NCBI GenBank assembly: GCA_027618625.1
Contig: JAQCER010000193.1
Span: 1-6,761, forward strand
Length of the DNA: 6,761 nt
Direction of reading: 5' to 3'
From: Verrucomicrobiota bacterium
Lineage (GTDB): Bacteria > Verrucomicrobiota > Verrucomicrobiia > Verrucomicrobiales > DEV007
Shown here: in pieces, positions 1 through 6,563 of the stretch
How positions within the stretch are numbered: the stretch's first letter is position 1
How the letters are laid out: the number at the start of each line of letters is the position of its first letter
Notes under the pieces: model-generated
Database searches by the model: none
Seen by the model: the letters and a program-made list of their open reading frames with translations, nothing else
What the model was told of the DNA's origin: nothing
Translations under genes and position numbers: made by a program

Positions 1-116
1 GAGGTGCGTTGCACCGAAGTCTACTCATATCACTGCCCGCAACAATCGGAAACTGGATGAGGAATGGAGGCTATGAGAGCGCAATGTCGTACCGGAGGTT
101 GCACAGCGGCACAGGG

Positions 117-134
117 AAAGCAAAAATGCTTTTT
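117..134. terminator. Weak AT-rich hairpin with T-run downstream of gluQ
   Basis: AAAGCA (117-122), loop AAAA (123-126), TGCTTT (127-132), followed by two more T on the plus strand. On the minus strand, the direction of gluQ, the 3' arm ends in TTT and then CCC. It lies about 110 nt past the gluQ stop and could end leftward transcription or, better by its T-run, rightward transcription from a gene outside the window. The stem is short and AT-rich, so the call is tentative. Confidence 0.25.
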
Positions 135-147
135 AAAAGGAGCGTCT

Positions 148-186
148 ATGGAAATTATAATTGATCTGGTGCAGCGCGCCGATTGA
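148..186 (+). CDS. Possible 12-codon ORF with a strong Shine-Dalgarno
   Basis: AAAAGGAG (135-142) stands 5 nt before ATG (148), which opens a 12-residue frame, MEIIIDLVQRAD, ending in TGA. The same frame can be read from ATG at 64 or 73, giving 40 or 37 residues with three cysteines (QCRTGGC and KC), but those starts have badly spaced ribosome sites. No homologue is recognised and nothing in the window is encoded downstream on this strand, so it may be chance. The stretch 1-147 is otherwise without a gene I can support; plus frames 2 and 3 are open from the left edge to 76 and 164, so the tail of a gene entering from the left is possible. Confidence 0.15.
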   Translation: MEIIIDLVQRAD

Positions 187-204
187 AGGATTGGATCGCA
201 AGCA

Positions 205-231
205 ACTCGAAAGACTCGAAGGACTCGCTGA
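205..231. repeat. 9-nt tandem repeat, ACTCGAARG, just under three copies
   Basis: ACTCGAAAG (205-213), ACTCGAAGG (214-222) and the degraded ACTCGCTGA (223-231) sit head to tail between the end of gluQ and the hairpin. The nine-base unit keeps a reading frame (plus strand L-E-R, L-E-G, L-A-E). It is short and may be incidental. Confidence 0.4.
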
Positions 232-241
232 AGCCGATGTT

Positions 242-1090
242 TCAGCAGGTTGGCGATCTTTGGGCCAGCTGCGCCACTTGCTCTGGCGTCATGCCGGCAT
301 CGCGGTAAGCGCGGACTGCACGTGCATCGCTGCGTTTTGCCAGGCGTTCCCCGCTTTCATCGGTGATCAGAGCATGGTGGTGCCATGTGGGTACAGGGAG
401 CCCGAGCAGTTCCTGTAGAATTCGGTGGACGTGAGTGGCGTGGAAAAGATCTTCGCCGCGGGTGATGAGTTCAATGGACTGTGCGGCGTCATCGATCACG
501 ACGGCGAGGTGATAGCTGGTGCCGATGTCTTTGCGCGCGATGACCACGTCGCCAAAGAGTGCGGAGTCGACGTCAATGGAGCCGCGCCGTTGGTCTGTCC
601 ACTGCAATGGGCCAGTGCGGGCGGCAGCGGCGGACGCATCGAGGCGCCATGCATATGGCTCGCCGGACTGCAGGCGTGCGTTGCGTTCGGCTTTTGTCAG
701 TGCCCTGCAGATCCCCGGATAAAGTGCGCCGTCCGGTCCGTGTGGTGCATTGGCCGAGCGTGCGATTTCTTCCTGAATATCGCGCCGGGTGCAGAAACAA
801 GGATAGACGACGTCGTGCGATTGCAGCTTTTCGAGGCCAGCGGCATAGGTGGCGAGGCGCTCCGACTGACGCATCACCGGCAGGCACCACTGCAGGCCCA
901 GCCAGTTCAGGTCTTCGTAGATGGCATCTTCGAATTCTGCCCTGCAACGCGTCGAATCAATGTCTTCGATTCGCAGGATGAACTGCTCGCGATTCCTGCC
1001 GGCGGCATCCCAGGCCACGAGCGCAGAATAGGCATGGCCAAGGTGCAGCAGACCGCTGGGGCTCGGAGCGAATCGGGTGCGGGCACTCAC
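242..1090 (-). CDS. gluQ: Glutamyl-Q tRNA(Asp) synthetase (GluQ/YadB family)
   Basis: A 282-residue class I aminoacyl-tRNA synthetase paralogue that activates glutamate without tRNA and attaches it to the queuosine base at position 34 of tRNA(Asp) in the cytoplasm. Visible motifs: RFAPSPSG (6-13) running into the HIGH-type HLGH (16-19); RIEDID (40-45); a zinc site CFC (Cys98, Cys100) with Tyr124 and Cys128 in YPGIC, the same C-x-C...Y...C pattern as E. coli YadB; RGEDL (211-215); and a KMSKS-type loop LAKRSDA around 250-256. It stops just after the catalytic domain, with no anticodon-binding domain, which separates it from GltX; the length is slightly below E. coli GluQ (about 300). The start is GTG at 1090, chosen because homologues begin a few residues before RFAPSPSG and because GGAAAG lies 9 nt upstream. 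It is the second gene of a pair with the PEPCK gene, 6 nt downstream of its stop. Assignment is firm. Confidence 0.96.
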   Translation of the reverse strand: MSARTRFAPSPSGLLHLGHAYSALVAWDAAGRNREQFILRIEDIDSTRCRAEFEDAIYEDLNWLGLQWCLPVMRQSERLATYAAGLEKLQSHDVVYPCFCTRRDIQEEIARSANAPHGPDGALYPGICRALTKAERNARLQSGEPYAWRLDASAAAARTGPLQWTDQRRGSIDVDSALFGDVVIARKDIGTSYHLAVVIDDAAQSIELITRGEDLFHATHVHRILQELLGLPVPTWHHHALITDESGERLAKRSDARAVRAYRDAGMTPEQVAQLAQRSPTC

Positions 1091-1096
1091 ATCGGG

Positions 1097-4000
1097 CTAC
1101 TTTCCGACCATAATCGGATCGGCGCCAAGATGTCCAATAAGGCTGGCCGCGTAGCCTGGACGCTCGATATCCTTCAGCCGCTTTTTCGCTGCGCGCAGTC
1201 GGGCAGCAATGTTCAATCGACGGATCTCATCGCGGTAGTTCTCCTTTTCCTGGAAGGCGGAAAGATTCTCGATGTGGCGACGCCAGAGGGTGCTGTCGAT
1301 CCTGGCCTGTGCTTCCAGTCGGGCAGCATACCAGTCGCTCTTCAAGATGGTATCGACATCGAACAACTGACGGATATCGGGATGTCTGACGTCCATGCCT
1401 TCGTATTCGCCGTGGGCCATGATATGCAGCAGGGCACGCATGGGCGGACACGCGAATTCTATGGAACCGTCCTGGAAGTAAAACTTTGCAACCCGTTGCT
1501 GCGCTTCGACGATGTTGTTGATGCCGTCCACGTAGGCGTCCAGATCCTGCAGCTCGGGCCGCAGCATTTCTTCGGTAAAGAGGGCACCGGGATCAGCGAA
1601 CACACGACCAAAGAAGCGGTGGACAAACTTTTCAGTGATCCGGTAACCCAGTCGGCTGGCAAGCACCTTCTGGCCATTGTGCTCGAAGTCCTCGATCGGC
1701 TCCAGCAACTCTTGCTCAAGCAGGGTCTCGGGATTGCGCTCGTGAATGTGCATCCGGCACCACACTTCGGGGATCAAGAGGCTGATGTCGTGATCCACCC
1801 GGAATTTCGGGCCGATGTAGCCGGCAGCTGTGGTAAAGCATGGCTGGCGCGTGAGAACTGATGAAATGAGCGCATTGTTAAGATCCGTGATCGGCAGCAG
1901 GGCATTGAACGGACTCTTCGTGAGAGCGCCTTCCGAGCCCGCACCAGTCGTCGATGGCGACTTGCCGGTGAGGCTGGAAGTCAGGTCCATGAAAAGCTCG
2001 GGCAACTGCTGGTAGTGAACAGGATTGTAGACGGCCAGGGCGCGAATGCCCTTCTTCACATCGGGTGGATTGTTGCGGCGTCCGGGCAGGATGGCATTGA
2101 CAGGGACCAGCACTGGCCGCGTGACTGGCACGCCGCGATACAGGTGCATCCCCACTTTTGCCAGGTATTCTGGCCGCCCGGCTAATAGGTCAGGACGAGT
2201 CTGCAGGTAGCGCGGATTCTCGGACGGCTTGCCTTCGACGAGCCGTGGGGACGATGATACGGCAATGAATTCGGGCTTCGCAGCACGCGCGAATTCGCGG
2301 ATTAAACGCTGCATCGGCAGAGTGAATCGACCAAAGCGGATGGCATCGGCGATCATTTCCTTCGCTTGAGCACGAGTGACTGGCTCGTAGTTGGAGAAGA
2401 AGTTGCCCGGCAGAGAGAACTCTAGCTCGGTGTTCTTGTCGTAGCCTCGGTGGATCGCTTCATCGGGCCGCTGGAAGAACCGGTATTCACAGTTCAGTGC
2501 GAATTTGTAGGAACCTTCCGGCAAATCAGGATGCATGCCGCTGTCACGCGGGACGGGCACCGTCGTAGAAGCGGTGATGTCATCTTCGCGCTGCAACTTG
2601 GTAGCGGGAAGGAAGTCTTTGCGCAGACTGAACATGCGCCACAGTCCATCTGCGGCAAAACCCACGCGCAGGTAACGGGCGACGATGTGCTGGTTGCGGT
2701 ACTTGATCTCGAACCCAGGCTGGCCATCGACCACGTCCACGGTGAAGCGATTTCTCCACTCGTCCCAGCTGCCCCAGTCTTCGCGGTAGTAGCGCTTCAC
2801 TAACAGTACCATATCGATGACGTGCCTCGATAACGAGCGCACGTAGTCGTTGTGCGCATCTGTAAACCCTTCGTCAGGAGTGAGCAGGCGCAGCGCCGAT
2901 CCCAGCGAGCGCCGCGGATCGAGCAGCGGTCTGCTTTGCTCCGGCCGAATGCGGGGATTCGGGAAGCGATCCCAGTAATTGCGATCGATCAGCTCCTTTA
3001 CCTTGTTCATCGTCGCCTGAAATTCCGGGACAATGACGGGCGCCACCCGCATCGCATCCTGCAGCGCCTTGGAGATTTCGGACTTGCCCCCGCCCGAGAC
3101 GGTGCAGGGCTTATGGCAAAAGGTACCCTCAGCCTGCGTGCCAATAATTCGCCAGCTCTGACCGGACGTTGGCTGGATCATCTGCACCTTGTAACCAGAT
3201 GGATAAACATAGGTAATTCCAGGCTGCAGCCTCAATGCATGACCGACATCGGTCTGCCACGATACCTTCTGCTGATCCAGATCCACCTCAGCCGTTTCGG
3301 GAACGTAGTAGATGTTCGCGAATTTTTTGTCGATGGCGTAGCCCTCCGGCCGCACATCGATGGTGTCGCCAAGAATCTCAACTACGTCGTCGAAAGTGTG
3401 ATCGAGCTGGGTGATTTTCCGATTCAGGCTGAAGTGGGCACCGTGGTCAAAGGATGCGAATGCGATGGCCCCGCCGGCGTGTTCTTCTTCCCCTCCCCCG
3501 GAAAGATTGGTCGCGTAACTGATCTGCGTTTTAACTTCTTTCTTGCAGTAGCCAAAGTAATTGTCAGCGATCAACGTAACGATCACTCCCCGATGGTCGC
3601 GGCAAGTGATCTTGAACGCGCCACCGTTGTTGTAGAGTTCCGATTCATCGTTCCAGCACATGCCATCCCGTCGCTGCACTTCCGAGGCGCTGCTCACGTG
3701 TGGCAACCCGAGGTCTTTTTTGCGCAACTTCACGAGGTGCGGAGCAAGGATCACGCAACCCGTGTGGCCACTCCAGTGATCTGGATCCAATGCCGAATCA
3801 TTTTCTGGCAAATGGGGATCGCCAGCATTGCCAAAAATGGATTCCACGAAGTCGAGATTGCTGACGAGATTTCCGGGCGCAAAGAAACGGACTTCCATGG
3901 ACAATTCCTGACAGAGCCCAGGCACCTCCGGACGGATCACCGGTCGCAACAGCAGCGAAACAAAAGCGCGTGCCGGGCGCTCCTGCGTGGCTGTGAATGG

Positions 4001-4576
4001 AATGGTGAGAAGATCCGCGGGCGGGTTCAGCGCATGCTGCAGCAACCGGGCGAATGTCTCCTTTGGCACAGCCAACTTGTCACCCGGAACCGGCAGGCCT
4101 CCCTCGCTGACGTGAAACACGCCAGCGGTGGTCCGTCGATCGCGAGCAGGATTGTGAATGACACCCTGCGCGGCGCGAAACGAGGAAACGATTTCCGATT
4201 CGAAACTGTCGCGATCCGGCGGGAGGCTGAGCAGGCGGGAGATGCCGTGCTTCTCCAGAACGAGAGCTGAGGAAGGCACCAGAGGCGAGTTCCGATCCAG
4301 AGCTGCGGCTGGAACATCCGAAAGGTAATCCCTTAAAAAAGAATCAATGCGCTGGTCCGCAGGGCACAGATGATCTGCAAGCAAGCGCAGCTTTTCCTGG
4401 AAGTTCGCCAACAGCGAGCGCCCCATTTCCAGGAAAGGAAAATCTTTCTCTTCGCCAACGATCGCGAACCCGCGGGCAGCGAGTTTGAGATTAATGTAGT
4501 CGAAGTAGCGCTGTGTATGGGGGTCAGTCGAGTCGTAAGAGCGACCCAGGCCGAGCTGATCTTGAAGGTTTGGCAT
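1097..4576 (-). CDS. Diphosphate (PPi)-type phosphoenolpyruvate carboxykinase, EC 4.1.1.38
   Basis: A 1159-residue cytosolic enzyme predicted to interconvert oxaloacetate + PPi and PEP + CO2 + Pi. PPi-PEPCKs known from Propionibacterium and Entamoeba are also about 1100-1200 residues, roughly twice ATP- or GTP-PEPCK. What I can see: HNPARDRRTTAGVFHVSEGG (141-160), typical of this family as I recall it; YFGYCKKEVKTQISYATNL (340-358), which lines up with the Y-G-G-E-M-K-K...N-Y-L-L-P-L metal/substrate motif of E. coli PckA, putting Lys345/Lys346 at the catalytic lysines; His366 in EEEHAGG, comparable to the PckA metal-binding His; a P-loop-like VSGGGKSEIS (493-502) resembling PckA LSGTGKTTLS; and a second glycine-rich stretch TGKSPSTTGAGSEG (870-883). 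The C-terminal 70 residues are charged and probably helical. No signal peptide or membrane segment. ATG start with a poor Shine-Dalgarno (GGA close to the ATG); no in-frame ATG or GTG was seen in the short stretch upstream. First gene of the pair with gluQ; a promoter lies about 60 nt upstream. The frame is intact. The alternative is an uncharacterised PEPCK-like paralogue with other phosphate-donor specificity. Confidence 0.85.
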   Translation of the reverse strand: MPNLQDQLGLGRSYDSTDPHTQRYFDYINLKLAARGFAIVGEEKDFPFLEMGRSLLANFQEKLRLLADHLCPADQRIDSFLRDYLSDVPAAALDRNSPLVPSSALVLEKHGISRLLSLPPDRDSFESEIVSSFRAAQGVIHNPARDRRTTAGVFHVSEGGLPVPGDKLAVPKETFARLLQHALNPPADLLTIPFTATQERPARAFVSLLLRPVIRPEVPGLCQELSMEVRFFAPGNLVSNLDFVESIFGNAGDPHLPENDSALDPDHWSGHTGCVILAPHLVKLRKKDLGLPHVSSASEVQRRDGMCWNDESELYNNGGAFKITCRDHRGVIVTLIADNYFGYCKKEVKTQISYATNLSGGGEEEHAGGAIAFASFDHGAHFSLNRKITQLDHTFDDVVEILGDTIDVRPEGYAIDKKFANIYYVPETAEVDLDQQKVSWQTDVGHALRLQPGITYVYPSGYKVQMIQPTSGQSWRIIGTQAEGTFCHKPCTVSGGGKSEISKALQDAMRVAPVIVPEFQATMNKVKELIDRNYWDRFPNPRIRPEQSRPLLDPRRSLGSALRLLTPDEGFTDAHNDYVRSLSRHVIDMVLLVKRYYREDWGSWDEWRNRFTVDVVDGQPGFEIKYRNQHIVARYLRVGFAADGLWRMFSLRKDFLPATKLQREDDITASTTVPVPRDSGMHPDLPEGSYKFALNCEYRFFQRPDEAIHRGYDKNTELEFSLPGNFFSNYEPVTRAQAKEMIADAIRFGRFTLPMQRLIREFARAAKPEFIAVSSSPRLVEGKPSENPRYLQTRPDLLAGRPEYLAKVGMHLYRGVPVTRPVLVPVNAILPGRRNNPPDVKKGIRALAVYNPVHYQQLPELFMDLTSSLTGKSPSTTGAGSEGALTKSPFNALLPITDLNNALISSVLTRQPCFTTAAGYIGPKFRVDHDISLLIPEVWCRMHIHERNPETLLEQELLEPIEDFEHNGQKVLASRLGYRITEKFVHRFFGRVFADPGALFTEEMLRPELQDLDAYVDGINNIVEAQQRVAKFYFQDGSIEFACPPMRALLHIMAHGEYEGMDVRHPDIRQLFDVDTILKSDWYAARLEAQARIDSTLWRRHIENLSAFQEKENYRDEIRRLNIAARLRAAKKRLKDIERPGYAASLIGHLGADPIMVGK
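1100..1105 (-). promoter_or_regulatory. Ribosome binding site of gluQ inside the end of the PEPCK gene
   Basis: On the minus strand GGAAAG forms the last two sense codons of the upstream gene (Gly1158-Lys1159) directly before its TAG stop, and stands 9 nt before the GTG start of gluQ. This supports the GTG start and suggests that ribosomes finishing the PEPCK gene help open or re-initiate at gluQ. Confidence 0.6.
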
Positions 4577-4636
4577 ATTTCCAGTGATTGAGGAGAACAG
4601 AAGAATGGCAGCAAGCGGCGTGCCGTCCGTCCGCTC

Positions 4637-4665
4637 GAAATACTAACGATCATCACGCCTGTCAA
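4637..4665 (-). promoter_or_regulatory. Sigma70-type promoter for the PEPCK-gluQ pair
   Basis: On the minus strand a perfect -35 TTGACA (4665-4660) is followed after exactly 17 nt by TATTTC (4642-4637), a partial -10 match; the overlapping TAGTAT at 15-nt spacing is an alternative. It lies in the 113-bp gap between the membrane protein gene and the PEPCK gene and would start transcripts near 4630, leaving a leader of about 55 nt. The -35 and its location are strong, the -10 is weak, which could mean activator dependence. Confidence 0.5.
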
Positions 4666-4689
4666 GGAACGCCCGGAAACAGCCGCGTG

Positions 4690-6438
4690 TCATTGCGGAT
4701 CCAAAGGGCGTTTCCACAACGCCGTCAGCGGACCCAGGGCGGTCACCGTCCCTTTGCTGGTCACCTGAAGCTCATGCAGGCGCGATGGGAAAACATAGAC
4801 GATGACGACTTCCTCAAGATCGAGTTGAGAGAAAACATCCGGCACGCGCCCTTCTTTGAGGTGCTGATCCAATCCCGACACCAGGATTACCTCCATTGAC
4901 TTGCCGGTTTGGGAATGTTTGTAGAGGCGATGGTGCAGAAAATCGGGGGCTCCAGATCGATCGAGAGGAAGCCTGGCTGTCTGCAGCACGTAACCTTGTT
5001 CCACCAGTCTGGTCGGCACGATGCCAGTGTCCGAGTCCTGGTGAATAGGAAGCCCCTTTGCAATGGCAAGATCTACGGCGCTGTTCCAATCGCGATTCAT
5101 TGAGAGGACAAAGTCTCGCCACTCCCCACCAAACAATACATAGGCGAATCCCCAGATCGGCCGCGGGCCTTCGGGTGTCGGCACGCCGAGTCCTCCTGCA
5201 AGCGCCGGACGTGGACCGCTGCTTTTGCCCGACGGCAAGACCGAACTGAACGCAAATCCCGGCCCACGTGCGGTGCCCGAGCGTTTCCACTGGATGCCAA
5301 CCACCCAGGGCACAAGCACCAACAGCAATGCGACCACCGCAGTCAACCGCTTGAGGTTTCTGGGGAATTTTCCGACGGCATTCCGTGCGCCTACAGCGCC
5401 GTAGAGCATCGTGAGGAATAATGCGGGCATCACTGTCAGGAACGCCTTGCCACAGAACGACGGATTTCCAACGACAATGAACAGCGGCGCGCTCGCCAGT
5501 AGAAGCGCAATCACCCGCCAGGAATTCCGGATCGACAACAACACCGAAAGGACGCCCGCCCCTAACAGGCACACCACAGCCGGAGTCAGGAAAGTGACCC
5601 CATCAGCCAGACGCTCCATCAGCGGCGGCACCTCGGCTACCGTTTCCTTCACCCATTGATACGTCTCGATAATAGCCGGCGGCGGGTATCCAGACGCTGC
5701 CAGCGAACCGACGGTTGCTGCCAATGCCAGGCATCCCCAGGCGGACACCTTTGCAATCAGGGCTAGCGGCCCACGCTTCGGCATATGCTTCTTCCATCCC
5801 GTCAGCAATAAGTCCATCGCGATCACGCATCCGTAAAAGCCCGCGTCCCATCGGAACGAAACGCCGAATCCAAACAGGAGCGCGGCAACGACGATCCGCC
5901 ACTTGTTCCCCTTGCTGTTGCCGCCTGCAAATGCTGGACGAACCAGCAGGTGACCCAGCAGCACGATCGACATGCTGACCATCACCGGTTCATACACGAG
6001 ACCAAGGAAAGCGAACTCTGGAATCAACAGCGGCATCGAAGCCAGAACACCAGCGGCCAACCAGCGCGGCAAGCCCGCCTCCATCGCCCAATGCCATGCA
6101 ATACGGGCAACCAGCAATAAGTAGGTGATTGCCGCCAACGCAGAGGTTCCAACCGCAACCACCCGAACAAGCGGTTCTTGCTTTGGCAACAGGGACAGCA
6201 TCAGCGACGACATGCTGTGATAATGAAACGGCTCATAGATCCCGTTGTGCACACCCAGCAGCGCATAGATCACTGAGCGGGCATCATCACCTTCGACATA
6301 CCAGAATGTCAGGGCACAGGCATCGACGACACAGAAAAACGCAACGATGCAAATGGCCACCCAGCGAAATTGCTGCAATCCGCCAGCTCCCTTTCCTTTC
6401 AATAGCGATACAACTCCCAACAGAGCACCACGGTACAT
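4690..6438 (-). CDS. Polytopic membrane protein, GT-C glycosyltransferase-like, uncharacterised
   Basis: A 582-residue integral inner-membrane protein that I do not recognise by name. From the first ATG, hydrophobic segments fall at about 26-46, 91-112, 125-146, 150-167, 181-214 (probably two), 227-249, 279-303, 307-325, 331-350 and 363-382, followed by a roughly 200-residue soluble C-terminal tail. Directly after the first membrane segment is YVEGDDA (47-53); an acidic pair in the first external loop is the usual position of the catalytic Asp/Glu in GT-C lipid-linked-sugar transferases such as the ArnT/PMT group, and aromatic/His residues (EPFHYH, 69-74) follow. That supports, but does not prove, a role in transferring a sugar from a polyprenyl carrier. 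The tail contains a Gly/Pro/Ser-rich linker (about 390-428). The first ATG (6438) has GAGG only 2 nt away, too close; TTG at 6378 (residue 21) is preceded by GGAAAGGGAG at 8 nt and places the first membrane segment right at the N-terminus, so the real protein may be 562 residues. The downstream promoter suggests it is separate from PEPCK-gluQ. Confidence 0.7.
   Translation of the reverse strand: MYRGALLGVVSLLKGKGAGGLQQFRWVAICIVAFFCVVDACALTFWYVEGDDARSVIYALLGVHNGIYEPFHYHSMSSLMLSLLPKQEPLVRVVAVGTSALAAITYLLLVARIAWHWAMEAGLPRWLAAGVLASMPLLIPEFAFLGLVYEPVMVSMSIVLLGHLLVRPAFAGGNSKGNKWRIVVAALLFGFGVSFRWDAGFYGCVIAMDLLLTGWKKHMPKRGPLALIAKVSAWGCLALAATVGSLAASGYPPPAIIETYQWVKETVAEVPPLMERLADGVTFLTPAVVCLLGAGVLSVLLSIRNSWRVIALLLASAPLFIVVGNPSFCGKAFLTVMPALFLTMLYGAVGARNAVGKFPRNLKRLTAVVALLLVLVPWVVGIQWKRSGTARGPGFAFSSVLPSGKSSGPRPALAGGLGVPTPEGPRPIWGFAYVLFGGEWRDFVLSMNRDWNSAVDLAIAKGLPIHQDSDTGIVPTRLVEQGYVLQTARLPLDRSGAPDFLHHRLYKHSQTGKSMEVILVSGLDQHLKEGRVPDVFSQLDLEEVVIVYVFPSRLHELQVTSKGTVTALGPLTALWKRPLDPQ
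6387..6396 (-). promoter_or_regulatory. Strong ribosome binding site favouring a TTG start at 6378
   Basis: The minus strand reads GGAAAGGGAG, 8 nt before TTG at 6378-6376, whereas the first ATG (6438) lacks a properly spaced site and the GTG at 6360 has none. This supports shortening the membrane protein by 20 residues. Confidence 0.5.
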
Positions 6439-6543
6439 ATCCTCGCCAAAGTCTGCAAGGTTGAAGGAGGTTTGACGGAGCAGTTTTACCTACGGAAATT
6501 ACGGAGATCATTCAAACCCGGGCGGAAGGGGAGGTTGTCCAGC

Positions 6544-6563
6544 TTGGTCTTGATCGAGACCAA
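6544..6563. repeat. 20-nt imperfect palindrome, possible operator or hairpin
   Basis: TTGGTCT(TGATCG)AGACCAA: seven perfect outer base pairs around a 6-nt centre that is itself nearly palindromic; only one position pair (T6551/G6556) breaks full symmetry, and it would still form G-U in RNA. It lies about 105 nt upstream of the first ATG of the membrane protein gene. It could be a regulator binding site or an RNA hairpin. There is no adjacent T-run, so it is not a standard terminator. Confidence 0.35.

Noticed and set aside
3..15. Perfect hairpin GGTGC-GTT-GCACC
   Set aside because: Only 5 bp, no T-run on either side and at the very edge of the window; cannot be distinguished from chance.
133..161. 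Promoter-like TTAAAA - 17 nt - TATAAT on the plus strand
   Set aside because: The -10 is part of the self-complementary ATTATAAT and reads equally on both strands in an AT-rich patch. No gene lies downstream on the plus strand, so I do not call it a promoter.
161..418. 85-codon plus-strand frame from TTG at 161
   Set aside because: Most of it is antisense to the conserved C-terminal part of gluQ and it lacks a ribosome site of its own; only the first part is mentioned as a possible frame-shifted continuation.
425..1861. 478-codon open frame on the plus strand across gluQ and the end of the PEPCK gene
   Set aside because: It is the codon-aligned antisense of two well-supported genes in G+C-rich DNA, spans their junction because both share one frame, and its translation resembles no known family.
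2852..4270. 472-codon open frame on the plus strand opposite the PEPCK gene
   Set aside because: Same antisense effect: codon-aligned with the PEPCK gene, no motif, no ribosome site noted.
4667..4686. Possible terminator after the membrane protein gene (CGG-CTGTTT-CCG)
   Set aside because: A three-base-pair stem without a T-run is not a credible terminator.
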